Shown here: positions 1 through 5,198 of the stretch, piece after piece
How the letters are laid out: every line of letters starts with the position of its first letter
Position numbering within the stretch: position 1 is the first letter of the stretch
Assembly (NCBI GenBank): GCA_023145535.1
Contig: JAGLDQ010000066.1
Location: 1-8,281, forward strand
DNA: 8,281 nucleotides
Direction: 5' to 3'
Source of the DNA: Cocleimonas sp.
GTDB lineage: Bacteria > Pseudomonadota > Gammaproteobacteria > Thiotrichales > Thiotrichaceae
Notes under the pieces: generated by a model
Seen by the model: the letters and a program-made list of their open reading frames with translations, nothing else
Database searches by the model: none
What the model was told of the DNA's origin: nothing
Program-made: the position numbers and the translations under genes

Positions 1-311
1 TCTTTAGGCTTGAGTTGCAACACCGCATTGAGCGCATTGGGTACATCACCCAAGTTTGAAAAGGCATTACTAATCCCTGTATTCAAAAATTTGGGGGTGA
101 TTTTTTGATAACCTTTCGCTAACGGTTTGATAATTGCATTATCTATTGATTTATTAAAAGCATAGGCATCACGATTAAATGCCTCCAAATCTGAAGATGT
201 TGCAGTATTGCTTACTGGTTCAGAATCACTCGTTAAATCTACAGCCTGTGTTGCACAGGCTTGCAGAAAAATAAACACGGCGACAATAAAGGTAATTGAT
301 TTTTTATTCAT
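1..311 (-). CDS. mlaA: MlaA/VacJ family outer-membrane lipoprotein, N-terminal part (cut by window edge)
   Basis: MlaA proteins are outer-membrane lipoproteins that help remove misplaced phospholipids from the outer leaflet, working with the inner-membrane MlaBDEF transporter. About 103 residues are visible and the rest lies outside the window. The start reads MNKKSITFIVAVFIFLQAC, a lipoprotein signal with lipobox LQAC and the lipidated Cys at residue 19. The next residue is Ala, not the inner-membrane-retaining Asp. The family signature follows: EAFNRDAYAFNKSID, then KPLAKGYQKITPKFLNTGIS and NAFSNLGDVPNALNAVLQ. The start is supported by an AGGAAG Shine-Dalgarno at 321-326, nine bases upstream of the ATG. 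The gene lies 83 bases downstream of the EAL-domain gene on the same strand and may be read through from it. No mla transporter genes are in view. I am confident of the family; completeness cannot be judged. Confidence 0.88.
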   Translation of the reverse strand, partial: MNKKSITFIVAVFIFLQACATQAVDLTSDSEPVSNTATSSDLEAFNRDAYAFNKSIDNAIIKPLAKGYQKITPKFLNTGISNAFSNLGDVPNALNAVLQLKPK

Positions 312-394
312 TACTTGAAGCTTCCTAATATAAGCTGAAACAAAGCGAAAGAGACCTTACAAACAGTCGAAAACAGGGGATGGAAAATATTATT

Positions 395-2188
395 TTATAG
401 GTGCGGCTTAATCATCTCACTTAGCGGCTCAGGTCGATTAATGCCATACCCTTGCCCGTAATCAACGGACATCATTCTTAACAAACCAACTATTTGATCA
501 TTTTCCACATATTCAGCTATAATTTTCAATCCCATCGTATGGCCTACCTGTACAATAGATTGCACCATCGCTCTTGAGACATCATCAGATAAAATATCTT
601 TGATAAAGATGCCATCAATTTTCAAATAATCAACATTCAGTGAGCGAAGATAACCGTAAGAACTAACACCTGTACCAAAATCATCCAAAGAAAAACTACT
701 TCCCCGCGCTCGCAGTGTTTCAATAAATTTTTCTGCCAGTTGAATATTACTGACAGCAACCTGCTCAGTAATTTCAAAACACAGCATGCGTGGATCTATT
801 TTTGTAGCATCTAATTCCTTTAACACAAAATCCAAAAATTTTTCATCATCCAAACTAATGCCTGAAAGATTGATGGCAAACACGGGTAATGGCGATTGTG
901 GCTTAACTGATTTCAGCTGGCGCATCACATCCCTCACCACCCAACGATCCAACTCAGGCATCATTCCATTATTTTCAGCCACAGGAATAAATTCATCAGG
1001 CGGGATTATATTGCCATTCTCATCAAACATGCGAATAAGAATTTCATAATGGCTATAAGGTAATTTATACTTTGACGGCTCAAGCGCATGGATGGGTTGT
1101 GCAAACAAACGAAAACGATCATTTTTAAAGGCTTCTTTTAAGTTCCACATACCTTTTGTATCATTTTCTGCACGCTGAACATCTTTATCCTTCTTGTTAT
1201 AGGCCAGTATGCGCCCCCCTTTGTCACGCGCAATACGACAGGTCAAGTCTCCATCTGAAAGCACTTGTGCAGCGGTTCTACTAAAGTTATTAACCAGTAC
1301 AAAACCACCACTAATCGTGACAGGATAAGTCGCGCCATTCCATCCAAACTGAAAATTATTAATTGCCTTACGAATATGTTTCATCGTATTCACCGCCGAT
1401 GAAATACTACGTTCTCGAAAAAGAATACCAAACTCATAGGTATTTAAACGTGACAGAAAATCAATTGATTTATCCACATTCTGCTGAAGTAATTCAGCAA
1501 TACGTCGAACCAGCACATCCCCAGCCGTATAACCAATCGTTTCATTAATTTTTTTAAATTGATCAATCGACAAATGGAAAAATATATGGCTAGAACCATG
1601 CTTACGAGAATCATGAATCACTGTTTTTAATAAAGACTCAAATGCTTTGCGATTATAAAGGTGTGTGAGTGAATCCCGTTTTTCTAGAATTTCCACTTGC
1701 GCTTCCAATGACTTACGTTGCGTAATATCTTTAAAACTCAAGACATAAGCATCACTGTACTCACTCTGATAACCACTATCCAACAGAGTTATATTTAACT
1801 CCGTCGTCAATATTTTCTTATCACCGACTTTTAACTCACACTCTTTCCATCGGGAACTTTCTGCAAGTCTTGAAAAATTACTAATAGGCAGATCAGTATC
1901 ACTATCGATGAGAGAAAAAATAGATTTATAATCTCGCCCCATCAGGCGCCTTAAGCGCCTCTTAAACATCTTTTCTGCCGCAGGGTTTACATACAAGAAA
2001 ATACTTTTAGCATTAATAATAACAATAGGATAAGGAATGACTTTAAACGCTTCTTGTTTATAGTCCATTGGAGTTTTGCTCGTCAGCCCGCTAGAACGCT
2101 TGTTACGTAACAATAACCAAACAATAACTATTAAGCAGACCAGCAGCAAAATTAGCAACGGCCCTAAATAGGAAGAAAAAAACTCCAT
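395..2188 (-). CDS. Membrane-anchored PAS-GGDEF-EAL protein, probable c-di-GMP phosphodiesterase
   Basis: Residue numbers here count from a TTG at 2194; the ATG at 2188 (residue 3) is the likelier start, and neither has a strong Shine-Dalgarno. One membrane helix at about 9-29 is followed by RNKR, so the bulk is cytoplasmic. A PAS sensor domain spans about 46-160 (PYPIVIINA, YVNPAAEKMF, then SFKDITQRK), leading through a short helical linker into GGDEF at about 170-335 and EAL at about 350-599. The GGDEF signature is replaced by NTYEF (251-255) and the RxxD inhibitory site reads KSID (242-245), so cyclase activity is unlikely. The EAL domain keeps what family knowledge calls catalytic: Glu384 (in EIL, not EAL), Asn442, Glu474, Asp504-Asp505 in DDFGTG, Lys525, Glu561 and Gln581 in GQGY. 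I infer hydrolysis of c-di-GMP to pGpG, with the PAS and degenerate GGDEF domains as sensory or GTP-binding regulators. The ligand is unknown. Confidence 0.92.
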   Translation of the reverse strand: MEFFSSYLGPLLILLLVCLIVIVWLLLRNKRSSGLTSKTPMDYKQEAFKVIPYPIVIINAKSIFLYVNPAAEKMFKRRLRRLMGRDYKSIFSLIDSDTDLPISNFSRLAESSRWKECELKVGDKKILTTELNITLLDSGYQSEYSDAYVLSFKDITQRKSLEAQVEILEKRDSLTHLYNRKAFESLLKTVIHDSRKHGSSHIFFHLSIDQFKKINETIGYTAGDVLVRRIAELLQQNVDKSIDFLSRLNTYEFGILFRERSISSAVNTMKHIRKAINNFQFGWNGATYPVTISGGFVLVNNFSRTAAQVLSDGDLTCRIARDKGGRILAYNKKDKDVQRAENDTKGMWNLKEAFKNDRFRLFAQPIHALEPSKYKLPYSHYEILIRMFDENGNIIPPDEFIPVAENNGMMPELDRWVVRDVMRQLKSVKPQSPLPVFAINLSGISLDDEKFLDFVLKELDATKIDPRMLCFEITEQVAVSNIQLAEKFIETLRARGSSFSLDDFGTGVSSYGYLRSLNVDYLKIDGIFIKDILSDDVSRAMVQSIVQVGHTMGLKIIAEYVENDQIVGLLRMMSVDYGQGYGINRPEPLSEMIKPHL

Positions 2189-2204
2189 CTGCAAATATTC
2201 TAAG

Positions 2205-2226
2205 AAGTTACTTAGCTTTGTAACTT
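2205..2226 (-). promoter_or_regulatory. Dyad / leader hairpin just upstream of the EAL-domain gene
   Basis: On the minus strand AAGTTAC and GTAACTT form a perfect 7-bp inverted repeat around an 8-base loop, ending 16 bases before the ATG at 2188 and 10 bases before the alternative TTG at 2194. It sits where a ribosome would land. It could be an mRNA hairpin affecting initiation or a DNA operator. The dyad is visible in the sequence; any role is inference. Confidence 0.45.
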
Positions 2227-2286
2227 TCTTATAACTCCTTTGATTCCTAAATACAGCAAGCTTTCTTAAATTAAGGAACGTACACG

Positions 2287-2396
2287 GAATAACTCCCCGA
2301 TCTTATAACGTAGAATTTTTTCTTCAGGGGAAGGATCTCATGAGGCGTAGAGTTATTCTACGTAACGAGTAAGCTCATTTCACCTGAAGTAAAAAA
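2287..2396. repeat. Nested, multi-arm inverted-repeat element (possible MITE-like repeat or structured leader)
   Basis: Several perfect inverted repeats interlock. GAATAACTC (2287-2295) pairs with GAGTTATTC (2350-2358). ACGTAGAAT (2308-2316) pairs with ATTCTACGT (2355-2363). CTTCAGG (2322-2328) pairs with CCTGAAG (2383-2389), extended inward by GAA/TTC and outward by a T6 tract (2316-2321) and an A6 tract (2391-2396). ATGAG (2340-2344) pairs with CTCAT (2374-2378). A local hairpin has arms CGTAGA (2346-2351) and TCTACG (2357-2362). The first two arms compete with the local hairpin for the same bases, so alternative folds are possible. Short outer arms AACGT (2277-2281) and ACGTT (2399-2403) may mark the edges. 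U runs precede and A runs follow the hairpin on both strands, so it is not a standard intrinsic terminator. No transposase or coding frame lies inside. Confidence 0.7.
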
Positions 2397-2555
2397 GCAC
2401 GTTAGAAATTGGAAAATTGCTTCATGCATACTCCTAAAGCTAACAACGCTGATTTTAGGTTATTAATTAATTATTTTGTAGGTTCTACTCTACAGGGGTC
2501 TTATAACATAAAAAAACTGTATCCAAACTGTATCAATACTTATATTTCACAATGC

Positions 2556-2593
2556 AAAAAGGCCGAATTTCCAAATGAAAATCGACCTTTTTT
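2556..2593 (-). terminator. Intrinsic terminator of the rpsP-rimM-trmD-rplS operon
   Basis: The hairpin starts 38 bases past the rplS stop codon. On the minus strand AAAAAGGTCGA and TTCGGCCTTTTT form the stem, with inner TTTC/GAAA pairs, a G-U wobble and one U-U mismatch around a short loop. It ends in a U tract after the CC. The A tract on the other side makes it potentially bidirectional, but pairing is better for the minus strand, where the G-U wobble replaces a C-A mismatch. It closes the ribosomal operon before the EAL gene. Confidence 0.8.
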
Positions 2594-2631
2594 ATCCTAT
2601 CACTCAAAAACGAGCCAGATTTAAATAGCGT

Positions 2632-2976
2632 TTAAACTTTTTCTTTAATACGTGCCGCTTTACCCGTCAAACCACGTAGATAGTACAATTTAGCACGGCG
2701 CACATCGCCTTTACGCTTAACTTCAATCCCTGAGATTGCATTGCTGTAAGTCTGAAATACACGCTCAACGCCTTCACCATGTGAAATTTTACGTACGGTA
2801 AACGCAGAGTTCATGCCACGGTTTTTCTTTCCGATGACAACCCCTTCAAATGCCTGCAAACGTTCACGATCACCTTCTGTTACGCGAACCTGAACAACCA
2901 CGGTATCACCTGGGTTGAAGTCAGGAATTTCTTTGCTCATTTGCTCTGCTTCAAGCTGTTGAATAATGTTACTCAT
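2632..2976 (-). CDS. rplS: 50S ribosomal protein L19
   Basis: L19 is a large-subunit protein at the interface with the 30S subunit. At 114 residues the product is full length (E. coli L19 has 115). Recognisable segments are IPDFNPGDTVVVQVRVTEG near residues 18-36, LQAFEGVVIGKKNRG in the middle, and the C-terminal signature RRAKLYYLRGLTGKAARIKE. The start is supported by an AGGA Shine-Dalgarno (2982-2985) six to nine bases ahead of the ATG, directly beside the trmD stop codon, with a 9-base gap between the genes. It is the last gene of the operon, followed by the hairpin terminator. Nothing unusual was seen. Confidence 0.98.
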   Translation of the reverse strand: MSNIIQQLEAEQMSKEIPDFNPGDTVVVQVRVTEGDRERLQAFEGVVIGKKNRGMNSAFTVRKISHGEGVERVFQTYSNAISGIEVKRKGDVRRAKLYYLRGLTGKAARIKEKV

Positions 2977-2985
2977 GTTTGTCCT

Positions 2986-3738
2986 TTAACTCTCTTTAAT
3001 GTTCTCTAAAAAATCGTGCAGAAGCTGCTTATCTTCTGCCTCTAAAATTCTGTTTTTTAATAATTCTGGCCGTCTCTGTTGCGTTCGACCTAACGACTGC
3101 TGTCGACGCCATGTTGCAATTCGTTGATGATTGCCACTTTTAAGTACCGCTGGAATCTCTTTTCCTGCAAATATCTCGGGTCGCGTATAATGCGGACAAT
3201 CTAACAAACCATCAGAGAATGAATCTTGCTCTGCGGAATTTTTATGCCCTAACACATCGGGCAATAAACGTGTAATCGCATCAATTAATACCATTGCACC
3301 TAACTCACCACCACTCAGAACATAATCACCAAGCGACCACTCTTCATCAACTTCCATCTCTAGAACACGTTCATCTACGCCTTCATAGCGACCACAAAGA
3401 AAAATCAAACCTTGTTGGGTTGACATTCTTTTAACAGCAGACTGATTTAATGTCTTGCCTTGCGGACTTAAATAAATAACTTTCGTTGTTATTGTCTTGC
3501 TTGCGTTAATTGCCTTTACATCTTTAATTGCATCAACCAGACAATCTGGCTTCATCAACATACCTGGGCCACCCCCATAAGGGCGATCATCCACAGTACG
3601 ATGCACATCCGTGGTATAATCTCGTGGATTCCAACACTGCAAATCAATTAAATCTGCTTTTGCCGCTCGCCCTACAACCCCTGATTCTGCAACGGCTTGG
3701 ACAAGTTCTGGGAATAAGGTAATCACATCAAAGCGCAT
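2986..3738 (-). CDS. trmD: tRNA (guanine-N1)-methyltransferase TrmD
   Basis: TrmD uses S-adenosylmethionine to make m1G37 next to the anticodon of tRNAs reading codons that start with C, G or others pairing to G36, which prevents +1 frameshifts. The 250-residue product matches the family length (255 in E. coli). It is a SPOUT enzyme with a trefoil knot. YLSPQGKTL (89-97), FLCGRYEGVDERV (113-125) and EWSLGDYVLSGGE (133-145) form the cofactor pocket. Arg157 and Asp172 match the catalytic pair Arg154 and Asp169 of the Haemophilus/E. coli enzymes, and DGLLDCPHYTRPE follows. I chose the ATG at 3738 (MRFDVITLFPE), the conserved start. The frame stays open upstream to 3768, but this would overlap rimM and add non-conserved residues. 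The gap to the rimM stop is 4 bases, so translation is probably coupled. Confidence 0.97.
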   Translation of the reverse strand: MRFDVITLFPELVQAVAESGVVGRAAKADLIDLQCWNPRDYTTDVHRTVDDRPYGGGPGMLMKPDCLVDAIKDVKAINASKTITTKVIYLSPQGKTLNQSAVKRMSTQQGLIFLCGRYEGVDERVLEMEVDEEWSLGDYVLSGGELGAMVLIDAITRLLPDVLGHKNSAEQDSFSDGLLDCPHYTRPEIFAGKEIPAVLKSGNHQRIATWRRQQSLGRTQQRRPELLKNRILEAEDKQLLHDFLENIKES

Positions 3739-3742
3739 AGGC

Positions 3743-4249
3743 TTAAAACTCAGGATCCCAATCAACAACCATTTGCTCTGTTTTTAAATCGACACTAATA
3801 ACAACATTATCCGTATAAGGAATATAACGCTCTCTATCACCCTCAACCACTAATACATCATTATTGCCCGTCTCAAAGAGCCAAGCTACTTTTCCAAGGT
3901 CAACATTTGTCGTAGTAACCACTGCCAACCCCTCAAGATCAGACCAGTAGTACTCACCTTTTTTAAGCCGAACTAATTGGCTTCGATTAATATAAATCTC
4001 TGTTCCAATAAGTTCATGCGCCTGATCAGGGTAGTTAACGCCTTCTAAACACGCAACAACAACTTTTCCTTGGCGGCGACCTTTAAGTACTTTAATAGGC
4101 TGCTTATTATCACCCGAGCCTAGCTGCCATTCCTTGTATTTAGCAATATTTTCTCTTGGCATCGTATGGGAAAATACTTTTACCCATCCCTTTACACCAA
4201 AAACACCTGAGATTGCCCCCAGATGAATATAATCAGAAGATTGCTTCAT
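3743..4249 (-). CDS. rimM: Ribosome maturation factor RimM
   Basis: RimM binds S19 and assists maturation of the 30S subunit head and processing of 16S rRNA. The 168-residue product has the usual two domains. The N-terminal RimM beta-barrel begins at HLGAISGVFGVKGWVKVFS (about 9-27). The C-terminal PRC-barrel begins at GEYYWSDLEGLAVV (98-111), with the paired tyrosines 100-101 important for S19 binding in the family, then LGKVAWLFETGNNDVLVV, and it ends in VDWDPEF as in E. coli. I placed the start at the ATG at 4249, 7 bases after the rpsP stop. An in-frame extension to 4291 would overlap rpsP and is not conserved. No strong Shine-Dalgarno precedes this ATG, which fits coupling to rpsP translation. 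Confidence 0.96.
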   Translation of the reverse strand: MKQSSDYIHLGAISGVFGVKGWVKVFSHTMPRENIAKYKEWQLGSGDNKQPIKVLKGRRQGKVVVACLEGVNYPDQAHELIGTEIYINRSQLVRLKKGEYYWSDLEGLAVVTTTNVDLGKVAWLFETGNNDVLVVEGDRERYIPYTDNVVISVDLKTEQMVVDWDPEF

Positions 4250-4256
4250 ATCACGA

Positions 4257-4520
4257 TTATGCAGATTCAGACACTTCTGTTGCAGCCGCATCTTTTAACA
4301 GTTTAGCCACACGACCTGAAGGTTGAGCCCCTAAATCCATCCAATGCTTAATACGATCACTTTCCAAATGCAAAGGCACTTCTTGACCACATGCACGAGG
4401 ATTGTAATATCCTAAACGCTCAATATATCCACTATCACGTGGCTTACGTGAGTCTGTCACAACAATATTATAAAAAGGACGTTTCTTTGCCCCGCCTCGT
4501 GCTAAACGAATAGTAACCAT
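4257..4520 (-). CDS. rpsP: 30S ribosomal protein S16
   Basis: S16 is an early-binding small-subunit protein that stabilises the 5' domain of 16S rRNA. The product is 87 residues (82 in E. coli) and starts with the canonical MVTIRLARGGAKKRPFYNIV, then DSRKPRDSGYIERLGYYNP, and LESDRIKHWMDLGAQPSGRV in the C-terminal half. It ends in a short Ala/Ser/Glu-rich tail. The ATG at 4520 fits the conserved N-terminus; the frame runs open a further 21 codons upstream, but those residues do not belong to S16. The only Shine-Dalgarno-like sequence is an AGAG roughly 12-15 bases upstream, so initiation is not strongly signposted. It is the first gene of the minus-strand operon. Confidence 0.97.
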   Translation of the reverse strand: MVTIRLARGGAKKRPFYNIVVTDSRKPRDSGYIERLGYYNPRACGQEVPLHLESDRIKHWMDLGAQPSGRVAKLLKDAAATEVSESA

Positions 4521-4601
4521 AATGTATAAAACTCTAGTTTGCCTAAAAAGACCGCCAAAGAAAGAAGCTTCACGCTCAAACAATCTTGACCAAAAAAATA
4601 A

Positions 4602-4648
4602 TCGCGTGATTCTACTCTTTTTCTCTGAAATTGAAAGTACTAATTATA
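4602..4648 (-). promoter_or_regulatory. Candidate promoter region of the rpsP operon
   Basis: Two sigma-70-like -10 boxes face rpsP. One is a perfect TATAAT at 4643-4648, but the bases 17 positions upstream read CTCCCC, which is not a -35 box. The other is TAGAAT at 4609-4614 with a weak CTTTCA 17 bases upstream (4632-4637), predicting a start near 4602 and a leader of about 80 bases. I cannot decide between them from sequence. Confidence 0.4.
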
Positions 4649-4665
4649 TTAATACCGACGTAGAC

Positions 4666-4716
4666 GGGGAGAATGCCACTTTTTAATACCAAAATCTAAT
4701 AAAAAAGTTGCTCCCC
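4666..4716. repeat. Compound inverted repeat upstream of the rpsP promoter
   Basis: GGGGAG (4666-4671) pairs with CTCCCC (4711-4716), and inside it ACTTTTT (4678-4684) pairs with AAAAAGT (4702-4708), with asymmetric internal loops and an AT-rich centre. One GC-rich arm coincides with where the -35 element of the TATAAT box at 4643-4648 would lie. It may be a regulator site, a structured RNA or a decayed repeat; only the symmetry is observed. Confidence 0.5.
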
Positions 4717-4776
4717 CCTTGCCTGCCAGTTAGAAACTGAGACGTTGTTTCATGTACCTCCCTTAACAAAGCAAAC

Positions 4777-4821
4777 CATCCGACGGATGCCTTAAAAACA
4801 CCCTCGCCTTGCTGTTATAGT
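4777..4821 (+). promoter_or_regulatory. Palindrome and candidate promoter ahead of the small secreted-protein gene
   Basis: CATCCG and CGGATG form a perfect 6-bp dyad around a single A (4777-4789). Downstream a TATAGT (4816-4821) could be a -10 box, with only an AT-rich TTAAAA near 4792-4797 at the -35 position. A start near 4828 would leave about 28 bases of leader before the ATG at 4856. The dyad would then sit close to the -35 region, where an operator could lie. A smaller hairpin CAGTT/AACTG lies at 4727-4739. The promoter is weak and uncertain. Confidence 0.35.
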
Positions 4822-4855
4822 GAAGACACCCCCAATAATAATAAAAAGACTTCCC

Positions 4856-5188
4856 ATGAAAAATAAAATAATAATGAGTTATCTCTTTTTTGGATGCTGC
4901 ACACTCAACGTATACGCTGACTCATCCCCCCAATTACTAAAAAACCCAACCAATAAGCCTCATATTCAAACTATTAAAACGCTAAACATCGACCTACCCG
5001 CTCTCCCTAAGCCCTCCCGAAACGATCAAGATCATATAAAGACCAATAGCCCTCCAATAATCATCCTTGCTAGCGCAAAAAGATTTAAAATAAAAAATTT
5101 ATTGGTATTAAGTACAACCAAAAACGCAGTCCTAAAAGCTACTTTAAAGAGAAGAAGCTATGGACTGCGTTATACCCGAATATGGTAA
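4856..5188 (+). CDS. Hypothetical small secreted protein, orphan
   Basis: I do not recognise this 110-residue product. It begins MKNKIIMSYLFFGCCTLNVYA, a plausible Sec signal peptide with positive N-region, hydrophobic core and VYA cleavage site before Asp22. There are two adjacent Cys at 14-15, but no classic lipobox. The mature part is rich in Pro, Lys, Asn and Thr, with a hydrophobic patch PPIIILASA (66-74) and a basic C-terminus (KRRSYGLRYTRIW). I chose the ATG at 4856 because the signal peptide starts there; a GTG at 4820 would overlap the candidate -10 box and spoil the signal. The Shine-Dalgarno is poor. It lies against the conserved minus-strand gene order between rpsP and ffh, and ends 10 bases from the ffh stop codon. 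Codons 90-106 overlap the ffh terminator hairpin. It may be a real lineage-specific gene or a degraded one. Confidence 0.5.
   Translation: MKNKIIMSYLFFGCCTLNVYADSSPQLLKNPTNKPHIQTIKTLNIDLPALPKPSRNDQDHIKTNSPPIIILASAKRFKIKNLLVLSTTKNAVLKATLKRRSYGLRYTRIW
5120..5171 (-). terminator. Intrinsic terminator of ffh, embedded in the opposing gene
   Basis: AACGCAGTCC (5123-5132) and GGACTGCGTT (5162-5171) form a perfect 10-bp stem. An inner stem AGCTACTT (5137-5144) with AAGAAGCT (5152-5159) has one mismatch and a 7-base loop. Read on the minus strand, the hairpin starts 27 bases past the ffh stop (5199) and ends in a run of five U, two of them in the stem, then GG. On the plus strand no U tract follows, so it would act on ffh transcripts only. 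Confidence 0.65.
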
Positions 5189-5198
5189 TTTTCTTCTA

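Larger units (their letters stand above)
2195..2631. other. 437-bp non-coding region between rplS and the EAL-domain gene
   Basis: No convincing gene lies here. Reading from rplS towards the EAL gene, it holds the rplS operon terminator, an AT-rich stretch, a weak hairpin with arms CCTAAA (2433-2438) and TTTAGG (2454-2459), the large nested inverted-repeat element, and a small dyad just before the EAL start. A nine-base word TCTTATAAC occurs in the same orientation at 2301-2309 and 2499-2507. I could not pick a convincing sigma-70 promoter for the EAL gene. A TATAAG at about 2229-2234 on the minus strand has only a TTGCTG 20 bases upstream, which is poor spacing. Confidence 0.6.

Noticed and set aside
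327..332. TATATT as a -10 box for mlaA
   Set aside because: It would place the transcript start on top of the Shine-Dalgarno at 321-326, leaving no room for ribosome binding.
2316..2396. Intrinsic terminator in the inverted-repeat element
   Set aside because: On either strand the U run precedes and the A run follows the hairpin, the reverse of a terminator.
2277..2403. Self-cleaving ribozyme, c-di-GMP riboswitch or integron attC site in the inverted-repeat element
   Set aside because: The CTCATGAG word only resembles a hammerhead core and the other conserved boxes are missing. No GEMM-type c-di-GMP aptamer pattern is seen on the strand facing the EAL gene. The core attC boxes do not fit their consensus.
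2409..2624. Plus-strand open frame of 71 codons between the EAL gene and rplS
   Set aside because: It starts at a TTG without Shine-Dalgarno, runs through the rplS terminator hairpin, and its product shows no domain, signal or bias.
3739..3768. Longer TrmD start
   Set aside because: It adds ten residues outside the family and overlaps rimM; MRFDVITLFPE is the conserved start.
4250..4291. Longer RimM start overlapping rpsP
   Set aside because: The added residues are not conserved and the ATG at 4249 gives the usual length.
4521..4583. N-terminal extension of S16
   Set aside because: S16 begins with MVTIRLARGG; the upstream 21 codons are simply open leader sequence.
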